Assembly: GCF_000283655.1 (NCBI RefSeq)
Contig: NC_016585.1
Span: forward strand, 5,001-69,000
Direction of reading: 5' to 3'
DNA length: 64,000 nt
From: Azospirillum lipoferum 4B
Lineage (GTDB): Bacteria > Pseudomonadota > Alphaproteobacteria > Azospirillales > Azospirillaceae
Position numbers and translations under genes: made by a program. The notes under the pieces are model-generated. The model saw only the letters and a program-made list of their open reading frames with translations. It had not been told where the DNA came from and did not search any database. Position 1 is the stretch's first letter, and each line of letters opens with the position of its first letter. Of the stretch, positions 49,163 through 56,893 are shown one piece after another.

Positions 49163-50184
49163 GCCGACCCGAACCGATCGCCATAGGGAGCGCATCCATG
49201 CTGACCGAAACGGCTATTGTTCCGACGGCCCTTGCCAGCCGGTATCTGCAGCAGCTCTGCAAGCATTTCGCCCACAAGATCGCGGTGCGCTACGACGCTG
49301 CCAGCGGCGACGCCCAATTCCCCTGGGGACGCTGCACGATGACGGCGACCGCCGAGCTGCTGACCCTGCGGGCGGAGGCGGCGGACGCCGAGGCGCTGGC
49401 CCGCGTCAAGGCGGTGGTGGACGACCATCTGATCCGCTTCGCCTGGAAGGAGGGGCTGAAGCCGGACTGGACTCCCGCCGGCTGACACCCCCAGGTCCGA
49501 CACCGGCCGGTCCGGTTCCCGGCGGTCCTCGCCGGCCGCCGGATCCGCGGAAGCAATAAGCCGCCGCGCCCCCGCGTCCTCCTGCCGGCCGAGCGCCAGT
49601 TCCCGCTGCCGCTCGGCCAGCGCCGCTTCGCGGGCACGGGCACGACGGCGCTGCTCCTCGGTGCGGGCGCGCAAGCACTGTTCCTGCCGCAGGCGCGAGG
49701 CCAGACGCCGCAGATCGTCGGCGGCCCGGCTCTCCCCCACCGCGGGCAGAGCAGCCAGAGCGTCGCGGAAGTCGCCCAGGGTCGGAAAGCGGCTCCATCC
49801 GCTGCGGAAATTCGACCAGACGGCGTCGAAGGCCGCCATCCAGCGGTCCGCCGGCCAATCCGCCATCGCCCGCACGTCGGCCTCCAGCAGTTCGGCGTCC
49901 GGCAGTTCCAGCGCGAAGCGGTCGGCCAGCTTCTCCAGCCCGATCAGCACATTCTCGATGCCGATCGGCGGAGTCAGCGCGCCGACGGCCTGCTCCACCC
50001 GCTCGGCCAACTCACCGATCTCCTCGGGCGACAGATCCTGCGTCTCGAACCGCAGGTCGGCGACCTCAAGACTGGCCAGCGAGGCGAAGGCGCAGGGCAG
50101 CGAGGGTTTCGCGGTTGCGGACGGCTGCATTGGATGATGCGTCGGGCGCGGATCCGCTGCGGGGAAGGACGGAACGGCGATCAT
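49135..50184 (-). CDS. Unknown protein, possible helicase-loader-like (phage P-like), doubtful 3' end
   Basis: The 349-aa reading frame contains a helical domain LPDAELLEADVRAMADWPAD, RWMAAFDAVWSNFRSGWSRF, PTLGDFRDALAALP and a charged coiled coil (LRQEQCLRARTEEQRRRARA). The W.RF-P-T-xx-FR pattern resembles helicase-loader proteins of phage P type, but only weakly. The last 117 codons (below 49486) are antisense to the DUF2218 gene and look like shadow translation, so the true end may be earlier or involve a frameshift. The start at 50184 overlaps the next gene upstream by 119 bases in another frame. Confidence 0.5.
   Translation of the reverse strand: MIAVPSFPAADPRPTHHPMQPSATAKPSLPCAFASLASLEVADLRFETQDLSPEEIGELAERVEQAVGALTPPIGIENVLIGLEKLADRFALELPDAELLEADVRAMADWPADRWMAAFDAVWSNFRSGWSRFPTLGDFRDALAALPAVGESRAADDLRRLASRLRQEQCLRARTEEQRRRARAREAALAERQRELALGRQEDAGARRLIASADPAAGEDRREPDRPVSDLGVSAGGSPVRLQPLLPGEADQMVVHHRLDAGQRLGVRRLRPQGQQLGGRRHRAASPGELGVAAGSVVAHRDLVGEMLAELLQIPAGKGRRNNSRFGQHGCAPYGDRFGSAQNLTVEVR
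49198..49485 (+). CDS. DUF2218 domain protein
   Basis: The 95-aa protein has the DUF2218 pattern: YLQQLCKHFAHKIAVRYDAA, FPWGRCTM and RVKAVVDDHLIRFAWKEGL. The WKEGL/DDHL segments are conserved across the family. DUF2218 genes are commonly found beside siderophore receptors and reductases; the function is unknown. ATG at 49198 with AGGGAG upstream, 35 bases after the receptor, so co-transcribed. Its whole coding sequence lies antisense to the 3' part of the gene at 49135-50184. Confidence 0.85.
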   Translation: MLTETAIVPTALASRYLQQLCKHFAHKIAVRYDAASGDAQFPWGRCTMTATAELLTLRAEAADAEALARVKAVVDDHLIRFAWKEGLKPDWTPAG

Positions 50185-50866
50185 GGCGGGGCTCCCGGCG
50201 GTGGTTGCGAATGGCGGACGGAATGGCGGTGGACGGAGAGGCTTCGGCGGCAGGCTCGCGGGACGCATCGGCCGGAGCGACCAGTTCCCTGAGGATCCAG
50301 CGCCGCCATGCGGCCCCCGGATCCGCCGGGCGGTAGCCGTTGCGGGCATGGGCCTTGCGGCACCAGGCCACGAACTTGGCGGTCACCCGGCCGGCATCGA
50401 CCTCCGGCCGCTCCTGCGCCGCCCAGGCGAGATCGCCGGCATCGGGCTGCCAATCGGCGGGCAATGCCCCATCCTGCCGCGGATCCTCCCCGCCCGATTG
50501 GGAGGAGGAGGATTCAGGATTCTGGGAATCAAAGGAGAAGCCGGCCGGTGAACCGCCGCTGTCAGCCGGCTGACAGGACAGGCCGGCGGTAACGCCCTCC
50601 ATTCCCGTCAGCCGATAGGCGAAACCGCGCAGGCCGCGCCGCGGCTGGGCGCAGACCAGCGCCGCCGACGGCTCCTGCAGGCCCTTCAGCACGGCATTGA
50701 ACCAGGCACGGCTTTGCCCGAGCTCCTCCGCCAGTTCACCTTGCGTGGCGGTGCAGACACCGTCGCGGTCGGCATGGGCATAGAGCGCGGACAACACCGC
50801 GATGTCGGCGGCCTGGATGCCGGGCACGGCGATCCAGCGCCTGTACATGTCGATGTATGGCTTCAT
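50066..50866 (-). CDS. Winged-helix protein, possible replication (O-like) protein
   Basis: The 266-aa protein starts MKPYIDMYRRWIAVPGIQAA, ADIAVLSALYAHADRDGVCT and ATQGELAEELGQSRAWFNAV, an N-terminal winged helix as in phage O-type and DnaD-like replication proteins. A low-complexity linker (SSSSQSGGEDPRQDG) follows, then a second region WAAQERPEVDAGRVTAKFVA and AWRRWILRELVAP. It faces away from the iteron region and RepA, next to which it lies. The role in replication is inference from position and fold. Its start is at ATG 50866. Confidence 0.7.
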   Translation of the reverse strand: MKPYIDMYRRWIAVPGIQAADIAVLSALYAHADRDGVCTATQGELAEELGQSRAWFNAVLKGLQEPSAALVCAQPRRGLRGFAYRLTGMEGVTAGLSCQPADSGGSPAGFSFDSQNPESSSSQSGGEDPRQDGALPADWQPDAGDLAWAAQERPEVDAGRVTAKFVAWCRKAHARNGYRPADPGAAWRRWILRELVAPADASREPAAEASPSTAIPSAIRNHRREPRHDRRSVLPRSGSAPDASSNAAVRNRETLAALRLRLAGQS

Positions 50867-51036
50867 TGAGACACCCGTCTGTCGGTCGATCCGTGGACGG
50901 GTGGAGACAAGGGGAGAGCGTCGACGGACTCGGGATGAATCCGCTTGGCATCACGGGGCTGCCCTGCCATCATGGAGTCGCCAAACCGCCAGATGTGGGG
51001 TGCCCGGGTTTCCCTCGGTCTCCTCCGTCCGACACG

Positions 51037-51064
51037 AAGGGCCCGGAGCAATCCGGGCCTTTTG
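51037..51064 (+). terminator. Strong rho-independent terminator upstream of the iterons
   Basis: GGCCCGGA (51040-51047), loop GCAA, TCCGGGCC (51052-51059), then TTTT. There is no plus-strand gene before it within 170 bases, so it may end a small untranslated RNA from about 50870-51040, or insulate the origin. Confidence 0.8.
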
Positions 51065-51332
51065 TGTTTGCGGAGGTCGGTCCTCCGTTACGTCATGCTG
51101 CTCTCCTTCAGGATGCGCAAACCCGTGGCGCCGGCCAGGAACTGGCATGGACGCAGGATGATGGCGTGAGGGCGGTTTTCGCCCGTTTTTTGAAATGTGT
51201 ACGTCTCGTTGCGCGTCTGTCCACGGTCTTCGGAAAATGGCACATCGGCGACGTTCCAAAGGGTGCATCCGGGATTCTGCAGTGGGAATCAATCACTTGC
51301 TGCATCGCTCCATCGGCTGTCCGGTCGCGGGT

Positions 51333-51844
51333 GTCGCCGTTGTGCCGAATGATTCGGGTCCGAACGTCGCCGTTGTGCCGAAAGATTCTTCGGGACCGGA
51401 GCTTTGTGTCTGCCGGATCCTGGCCGCGAACGTCGCCGTTCTGCCGAATAATGGAGCCCTCCCCTCCCCCCCCCCACTGTCGTCCTGCCGGAATCGGCGG
51501 AGAATCGGGCGGGAATCGGCCCTTCGGCGGATCGTCCGAACGTCGCCGTTCTGCCAGTCAGGAGCCGTCCTGGGGGCATTCCGACCCGGATCGGGGCTGC
51601 AAAGCGGGGGCTTAATCCAACAAAAACAGCGGCTTACGCAATAGCCCACCCGCTGCGCCACCCCCCGGCACGGCAGAACGCAGACGTTGACGCTGCCGCC
51701 GGCCGGCTGGGGGGCGGCAGTCGCACTCCCGGCCGCCACCCACCGCCCCCGATCGGCCGCGATCCGAAAAACTGGCAGAACGGCGACGTTCGATGGAGCA
51801 AAGCGCGCCGTTCACGGGAATCTTTCGGCAGAACGGCGACGTTT
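51333..51844. other. Iteron region, candidate replication origin
   Basis: Six copies of an 18-20-bp iteron with consensus GAACGTCGCCGTTCTGCC(GAA) lie between the winged-helix gene and repA. Direct copies have core GTCGCCGTT[C/G]TGCC at 51333, 51366, 51432 and 51542. Inverted copies lie at 51774-51787 and 51827-51840. Direct spacings are 33, 66 and 110 bases, all multiples of 11. A run of C (about 51471-51476) and AT-poor DNA lie between. This is the expected layout of an iteron-controlled origin bound by the RepA downstream. Confidence 0.85.
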
Positions 51845-51875
51845 GGGCCGGAGCTGTGGAACAGGTGGACGGGCT

Positions 51876-51884
51876 TGTGGATTA
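51876..51884 (-). promoter_or_regulatory. DnaA-box-like site
   Basis: TGTGGATTA, that is TAATCCACA on the other strand, differs from the DnaA box TTATCCACA in one base. It lies between the last inverted iteron and the repA start, where a host initiator site would be useful. Confidence 0.5.
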
Positions 51885-51930
51885 TGGCTGCAACCCACTT
51901 CACGCCGCACAGCACCCGCGGAGAGATCGC

Positions 51931-52878
51931 ATGACCCAGACGACCAACGCCGAGCTGCTCGACCGGCCGCTGCAATTGGCTCTGCGGCTGGATTCTCCGC
52001 TGACCGGCGATGTCCAGAACGACCGCCACATGATGGTCTACAGCCTGTTCGGCCTGTCGAAGGACAAGGCGGAGTCGCTGCCGACCTACGATGACGGCAA
52101 GGTGCGGATCGAGGTGCGGGCGCCGAAGAATGTCGGCGTCGCGACGATCTGGGACAAGGCGGTGCTGCTCTACGCCATCTCGCTCCTGCGCGAGAAGATG
52201 GAACAGGGCAAGATGCCGGCCAAGCTGGGCGAGCTGCACTTCACCACCAGCGACCTCCAGCGCATCGTCGGCAAGACCGCCGGCGGCAGCGCCTACGACA
52301 AGATCGAAGGGGCGCTGGAACGGCTGCAGGGCACGCAGATCAAGACCAACCTGGAAACCGGCGGCGAGGGCGAAAGCGGCGCCTTCTCGTGGATTTCCGA
52401 CTACAAACTGCTGTACCAGCGCAAGAAGGACGGCGAGCGTGCGGTGCGCGGGCTGAAGCTGACCCTGTCGGGCTGGGTCACGCGCGCGGCGCTGGGCCAT
52501 AATCTGCTGAGCTACCATGACCAGTATTTCGCGCTGAAGCCGGTGGAGAAGCGCCTTTACGAGATCGCGCGCGCCCACCTCGCCCGCGGCCATGCCTTCT
52601 GGATGGCGCTGGAGCCGCTGCGCAAGCGCGTCGGTTCCGACAACGACCTGCGCAAGTTCAAGAACGCGCTGGGTCCTGTCCTGGCCGCCGACCGCATCCC
52701 CGGCTATGGCGTGCGCATCGTCGAGACGGCGGAATACAAGGAGACGATGAAGGCGCGCGGCGCCGTTCTCGGCCGCGTCCTGAATGCCGACCTGCCGGTG
52801 CTGTTCTGGAAGAAGGACCAGGGCCAGCCCGAGAACTGGATCGATGTTCCCAAGGTAGAATACGACGAAACGGTGTGA
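51931..52878 (+). CDS. repA: Replication initiator protein RepA
   Basis: The 315-aa protein begins MTQTTNAELLDRPLQLALRL and has the RepA landmarks DRHMMVYSLFGLSKDKAESL, NVGVATIWDKAVLLYAISLL and FSWISDYKLLYQRKKDGERA. It matches the replication initiator protein A family (winged-helix iteron binders) of alphaproteobacterial plasmids and chromids. It would bind the iterons upstream and control its own copy number. ATG at 51931 with GGAGAGA upstream; the frame is open back to 51793, but that part is iteron DNA. Confidence 0.92.
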   Translation: MTQTTNAELLDRPLQLALRLDSPLTGDVQNDRHMMVYSLFGLSKDKAESLPTYDDGKVRIEVRAPKNVGVATIWDKAVLLYAISLLREKMEQGKMPAKLGELHFTTSDLQRIVGKTAGGSAYDKIEGALERLQGTQIKTNLETGGEGESGAFSWISDYKLLYQRKKDGERAVRGLKLTLSGWVTRAALGHNLLSYHDQYFALKPVEKRLYEIARAHLARGHAFWMALEPLRKRVGSDNDLRKFKNALGPVLAADRIPGYGVRIVETAEYKETMKARGAVLGRVLNADLPVLFWKKDQGQPENWIDVPKVEYDETV

Positions 52879-52897
52879 ATCGCCCTCTCCCAGGGGC

Positions 52898-53105
52898 GGG
52901 CTATGGCATTCACACAATTCCAGGCATCGCTAAGCTTCTGAGACAAAAGGAACTTTGCGTCATCCCCGCGAAGGCGGGGATCCAGGAAACTCCGCAGATC
53001 AGCGGCGGATGTGGCTGGATTCCCGCCTTCGCGGGAATGACGGCCGACAAAATTGCTTTATTTCAACGTCTTAAGTGACGCTGAGATGTGTGAATGCCAT
53101 AGCCC
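52898..53105. repeat. Long inverted repeat between repA and parA
   Basis: GGGCTATGGCATTCACACA (52898-52916) is exactly complementary to 53087-53105. The arms lie 170 bases apart and enclose a REP hairpin. The motif GTGTGAAT occurs a third time right at the repA end (52873). The two ends are placed like operators or a partition site, or like the ends of a small miniature element. Confidence 0.7.
52958..53042. repeat. REP element with GAAGGCGGG palindrome
   Basis: CGTCATCCCCGCGAAGG starts one arm and its near-perfect complement (CGTCATTCCCGCGAAGG read on the other strand) ends at 53042. Each arm itself folds (CCCCGCGAAGGCGGGG). This motif type is a common dispersed repeat in many Proteobacteria. 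Confidence 0.85.
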
Positions 53106-53226
53106 CGGGGGGGCGGGAGAGGGAGTTCCATGCAATCCTCCCCACCCCTTCGGTAGACACCCGTTGCCGGAGTGGCGACGACTTGCTAGGGTCGTCGCAA
53201 CCGGTGCCGGTGCAGGAGGACGGGGC

Positions 53227-54249
53227 GTGACAGGGGAACAGTTGAAGGCGTTGCGGGAACGGCGCGGCCTGACCCAGACGCAGATGGCGGCGTTCGTCAA
53301 CGAGTTGACCGGCCGCAAATACGACAAGCAGCGGCTCAGCAAATGGGAGACCGGCAAGGAGGCCCTGCCCCGCGACGTGCTGGGCCGGCTTCTGCTGCTG
53401 GATCTGGAACGGCCGGAAAGCCCCCTGCCCCGCCCCGGCACCACCGTCGCCGTCGGACTGCAGAAGGGCGGCACGGCCAAGACCGCGACCTCCATCAACC
53501 TCGCCTTCATCCTGGCGCGCGCCGGCAACCGCGTTCTGCTGGTCGATGCCGATCCGCAGGGCAACGCCACCGTGCATGTCGGCGTGCCGCAGACCGACGT
53601 GGTGGCGCTGACCGAGGCCGGGAAGGTCCTCTACCACGCGCTGATGGGCAAGACGCCGCTCGATGCGGTGATCCGTCCGACCGGCGTCGAGGGGCTCGAC
53701 GTCGTGCCGTCCAGCATCGCGCTGGCGAGTGCCGATACCGAGCTGCCGGGCAACCTGACCAACGCCCAGACCGCGCTGGCCGAGATGCTGGACGGCGTGC
53801 GGGAGCGCTATGACGTGATCGTCATCGACTGCGCTCCCAACCTGGGCGCGGTGACCATCAACGCGCTGACCGCCGCCGATTACGTGCTGGTCCCCTGCCA
53901 GGCCGAGCCGCATGCCATCCTCGGCGTCAGCGCCTTCCTCGACACCGTCGCCAAGATCCAGCGGCGCCTGAACCCGCGGCTGGAGGTGCTGGGCATCCTG
54001 CCGACCATGGTCAACCCGCGCCAGACCCAGGACCGGTCGTCGCTGGAGGATATCGAGCGGCTGTGGGGCGACAGCCGCCGCGTGTTCCCGCCGGTGCCGC
54101 GCGCCACCATCTACGCCCAGGCGGCCGGCGCCAATGTCATCACGCTGGATGCCGACATCGGCGCCCCCGGTGTGGAGAGCTATGCCGCCATCGCCGCCGC
54201 GCTGCTGACCGCCATGGGCCGCCTGCAGGAGACCGTCGATGCCGCCTAA
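53227..54249 (+). CDS. parA: ParA partition ATPase with N-terminal helix-turn-helix
   Basis: The 340-aa protein starts at GTG 53227 with CAGGAGGA in front. Residues 1-60 form an XRE-type helix-turn-helix (LKALRERRGLTQTQMAAFVN), typical of ParA type Ia that also represses its operon. The ATPase follows: deviant Walker A QKGGTAKTATS, LLVDADPQGN and YDVIVIDCAPNLGAVTINAL. The signature lysine is kept, though Gly is replaced by Ala in the loop (GTAKT). It moves replicon copies with ParB. The end overlaps parB by 11 bases. Confidence 0.94.
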   Translation: MTGEQLKALRERRGLTQTQMAAFVNELTGRKYDKQRLSKWETGKEALPRDVLGRLLLLDLERPESPLPRPGTTVAVGLQKGGTAKTATSINLAFILARAGNRVLLVDADPQGNATVHVGVPQTDVVALTEAGKVLYHALMGKTPLDAVIRPTGVEGLDVVPSSIALASADTELPGNLTNAQTALAEMLDGVRERYDVIVIDCAPNLGAVTINALTAADYVLVPCQAEPHAILGVSAFLDTVAKIQRRLNPRLEVLGILPTMVNPRQTQDRSSLEDIERLWGDSRRVFPPVPRATIYAQAAGANVITLDADIGAPGVESYAAIAAALLTAMGRLQETVDAA

Positions 54250-55093
54250 GAAGCTGACCCGCCAGACAGCCGCCACCGTGCTCCAGGCCAAGGAGGCCGG
54301 CTTCGCCGCCGAGACCGACCGCATGTTCGGGTTGAGCGGCGTGCTGCCCCGTCTGGTCGAGGTCGATCTGGACGCCGTCGAGACCAATCCCGGCCAGCCG
54401 CGCACGGTCTTCGACGACGAGTCCCTGCGCTCGCTGGCGGACTCCATCGACCGTCACGGGCTGCAGCAACCCGTGCTGGTGCAGGAAGCGGCGGAGAAGG
54501 GCCGTTACCGTCTGGTGGCCGGCGAGCGGCGGCTGCGCGCCCACCGGCTGCTCGGCCGCGGCACCATCGCCGCGATCATCACCAAGGGCCGTCCGGAAGA
54601 GATCGCGCTGATCGAGAATGTCCAGCGCGTGGATCTGGACGCCATCGACCTTGCCCGCGGCCTGTCGCAGTTGATCGAAGCGCACGGCTACACCCAAGCG
54701 GAGGTGGCGGCGGCGGTCGGCTGTTCGGAGGCCGAGGTGTCCAAGCGCCTGAAGGTGCTGCGCCTGCCCGACGACATCCTGGCCGACTATCGCACCAACC
54801 CGGATGCGGTGTCGCGCTCGGCCCTGGTCGAGCTGGCCTTCGTCGAGGACGAGGCGGAGCTGCGCCGGCTTTGGCAGACGGCGCGCACCGGCGGGTTGAC
54901 CGTGGGCGCGGTGCGGGCGGCCCGTCCGTCGGCATCCTCGACGGCCGAGCCGCTGCGGGTCCTGGGCAAGGCGATCAACCGCATGGACAAGGATCTGGCC
55001 GCCATCGACACGGTCGCCCAATCCCTGCAGCGCGAACATCGCGAAAGGCTGCAGGCCCTGCGCGACCGTATCGACGCGCTGTTGAGCGGCTGA
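54239..55093 (+). CDS. parB: ParB partition protein
   Basis: The 284-aa protein has the CTP-binding N-domain with GERRLRAHRL and IENVQRVDLDAIDLARGLSQ, then the helix-turn-helix HGYTQAEVAAAVGCSEAEVS and KRLKVLRLP for parS binding, and a C-terminal dimer region (DKDLAAIDTVAQSLQREHRE). It loads onto parS and spreads as a clamp. The start lies inside parA and its stop codon touches the left arm of the parS candidate. Confidence 0.94.
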   Translation: MPPKKLTRQTAATVLQAKEAGFAAETDRMFGLSGVLPRLVEVDLDAVETNPGQPRTVFDDESLRSLADSIDRHGLQQPVLVQEAAEKGRYRLVAGERRLRAHRLLGRGTIAAIITKGRPEEIALIENVQRVDLDAIDLARGLSQLIEAHGYTQAEVAAAVGCSEAEVSKRLKVLRLPDDILADYRTNPDAVSRSALVELAFVEDEAELRRLWQTARTGGLTVGAVRAARPSASSTAEPLRVLGKAINRMDKDLAAIDTVAQSLQREHRERLQALRDRIDALLSG

Positions 55094-55172
55094 GGGTTTC
55101 GCACTCGAAAGCACGCTTCAGTTGCTTTTTTGGCAAAGCGCGACCGCCGGTTGCTTTCGAGTGCGAAACCCT
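55093..55172. promoter_or_regulatory. parS candidate: perfect 21-bp inverted repeat after parB
   Basis: Arms 55093-55113 and 55152-55172 are exact complements with core TTTCGCACTCGAAA. Each core is itself an imperfect palindrome (TTTCG-N4-CGAAA). The 38-base gap has CGCTT/AAGCG flanks and a T6. No T-run follows the right arm. The position just after parB fits a centromere; a terminator function for parAB is also possible. Confidence 0.55.
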
Positions 55173-55251
55173 CTGGCGGTCGTTCAGGGTGACCGCCTGC
55201 CCTGCCCCATGCTAAGGATTGCCGACAAGTTTACGAGGCGACGGATCGGCG

Positions 55252-56805
55252 ATGCGGGCTGTGCACAGACGACAGTTCCTTGGTGCGTTCGGGGGCCTTC
55301 TCGGCGCCGCCGCGCTGTCCGGCGCCCTGTCGCGGCCGGGGCTGGCCGCCGCCGGCACCCTGCGCATCGGGCTGAAGTCCCTTCCCGCGGCGCTCAACCC
55401 GCTGACCGTCAGCGATCTGGTCGCCCGGCAGATCCTGGGTTCGATGTATGAAAGCCTGACCAGCGTCGATACGCAGGGCCGCATCCTGCCGGGGCTCGCC
55501 ACCGCCTGGGAAGCCTCGGAGGATGCCCGGCGCTGGCGGCTGACGATGCGCGACGGCGTGACCTTCCACACCGGCCGCCCCTTCACCGCCGCCGCCGTCA
55601 AACGCAGTTTCGAAGCGGCTCTGGCGGGTGACGGCGCCAACTTCGCGGTGCTGGCCCTGTCCAAGGTCCGCGGCTTTCGGGAGTTGCGGGCCAAGACGAC
55701 CGCCGAGCTGTCGGGCATCACCGTGATCGACGACCGGACGCTGGAGGTCGTCTGCGACGAGCCCAACGCCGTCTTCCCCTTCGCCCGCATCCACATCGTC
55801 GACGTCGATGCGGCCGAGCAGGCCGGTCCCAACTGGTTCCGCACCATGTCGGCGGGCACCGGCCCATACCGGCTGACCCGTTCGACCGAAGGCATCCGCA
55901 TCGATGTGGAGGCCAATCCAGGCTGGCGCGGCGGTGCGGTGCCGTTCGAGCGGGTGTCCTTCCTCGCCACCGGCATCGGCAATGACGGCATCACGCTGTT
56001 CAACGACAGCCAGGTCGATTTCACCTTCGTCGACACCGATGCGCTGCGCGGGGTGATGGACGATCCCGGTTTCAAGCGGTCGCTGACCAATGTGCAGCGG
56101 ATGCAGATGCGGGTGGTGGCGCTCGACCAGCGCCGGGTAAAGGCCTTCGCCGATCTGCGGGTGCGTCGGGCGATGTCGCTGCTGATCGACCGCGACGCGA
56201 TGGCGGAACGCTTCTTCCGCGGCGTGGCCACCGTCCACAACGGGGTCGTGCCGCCGGCCCTGCTGTCGAACGAAAGGCTGGAGCCGCTGGCCTATGATCC
56301 GACATTGGCGGCGCGCCTGCTGGAAGAGGCCGGCTATCCGGCGGGGCGCGGCATCGATCCCTTCATCGTCGCCGTCATTCCGGAATACCGGCGCGAGTTC
56401 GTCTATTACGTGTCGCAATGGAACAATGCCGGCATTCCGGCGAAGCTGACCATCGTCCCGCGGCAGGAGTTCATCGCCCGCTCCCGCCGGCGCGATTATG
56501 ATTCCTTCCTGTTCGGCTGGACCGCCACTTATCCCGACCCGATGAATTTCCTGGATGAGCTGTTCAACAGCCGCAGCCGCTTCAATCCCGTCGGCTGGTC
56601 CAATGCGGAGTTCGACGGGCTGGTCGAGCGCGCGATGGCCATCGCGGACCCCGACCGCCGTGCCGAGGTCTACAAGGATGCCGAGTCCCTGGTGATGAAG
56701 GACATGCCGGTGATCCCGCTGGTCGTGCCGGATTACGTGGCGCTGCGCGGCAACGTGCTGAGCGAGAATTTCATCACGCCGTTCGGAGGTCTCAACTTCG
56801 GCTGA
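55252..56805 (+). CDS. Family-5 ABC transporter substrate-binding protein (peptide/nickel type)
   Basis: The 517-aa protein starts MRAVHRRQFLGAFGGLLGAAALS, with a twin-arginine-like signal (RRQFLG), then the DppA/OppA-type fold: LTVSDLVARQILGSMYESLT, WRLTMRDGVTFHTGRPFTAA and FLFGWTATYPDPMNFLDELF. It binds peptides or small amides for an ABC importer, but no permease or ATPase is adjacent. It follows parB by 158 bases. The frame is open from 55219; the signal sequence fixes 55252. Confidence 0.88.
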   Translation: MRAVHRRQFLGAFGGLLGAAALSGALSRPGLAAAGTLRIGLKSLPAALNPLTVSDLVARQILGSMYESLTSVDTQGRILPGLATAWEASEDARRWRLTMRDGVTFHTGRPFTAAAVKRSFEAALAGDGANFAVLALSKVRGFRELRAKTTAELSGITVIDDRTLEVVCDEPNAVFPFARIHIVDVDAAEQAGPNWFRTMSAGTGPYRLTRSTEGIRIDVEANPGWRGGAVPFERVSFLATGIGNDGITLFNDSQVDFTFVDTDALRGVMDDPGFKRSLTNVQRMQMRVVALDQRRVKAFADLRVRRAMSLLIDRDAMAERFFRGVATVHNGVVPPALLSNERLEPLAYDPTLAARLLEEAGYPAGRGIDPFIVAVIPEYRREFVYYVSQWNNAGIPAKLTIVPRQEFIARSRRRDYDSFLFGWTATYPDPMNFLDELFNSRSRFNPVGWSNAEFDGLVERAMAIADPDRRAEVYKDAESLVMKDMPVIPLVVPDYVALRGNVLSENFITPFGGLNFG

Positions 56806-56838
56806 GCCGGCAAAGGGCAGGGTGGCGCGGCCAAGAAA

Positions 56839-56871
56839 AAAGCCCCTGTCCGCTTGATGGACAGGGGCTTT
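56839..56871. terminator. Bidirectional terminator
   Basis: AAAGCCCCTGTCC (56839-56851) pairs with GGACAGGGGCTTT (56859-56871) around a short loop. A-rich sequence precedes and T follows, so it can stop the binding-protein transcript and the converging repeat-protein transcript. Confidence 0.85.
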
Positions 56872-56893
56872 CCGTTGACGCCGCAGGGGTGTG

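Noticed and set aside
51634-52917. 427-codon minus-strand frame over repA
   Set aside because: Antisense of RepA; its first residues come from the GTGTGAATGCC inverted repeat and not from a gene.
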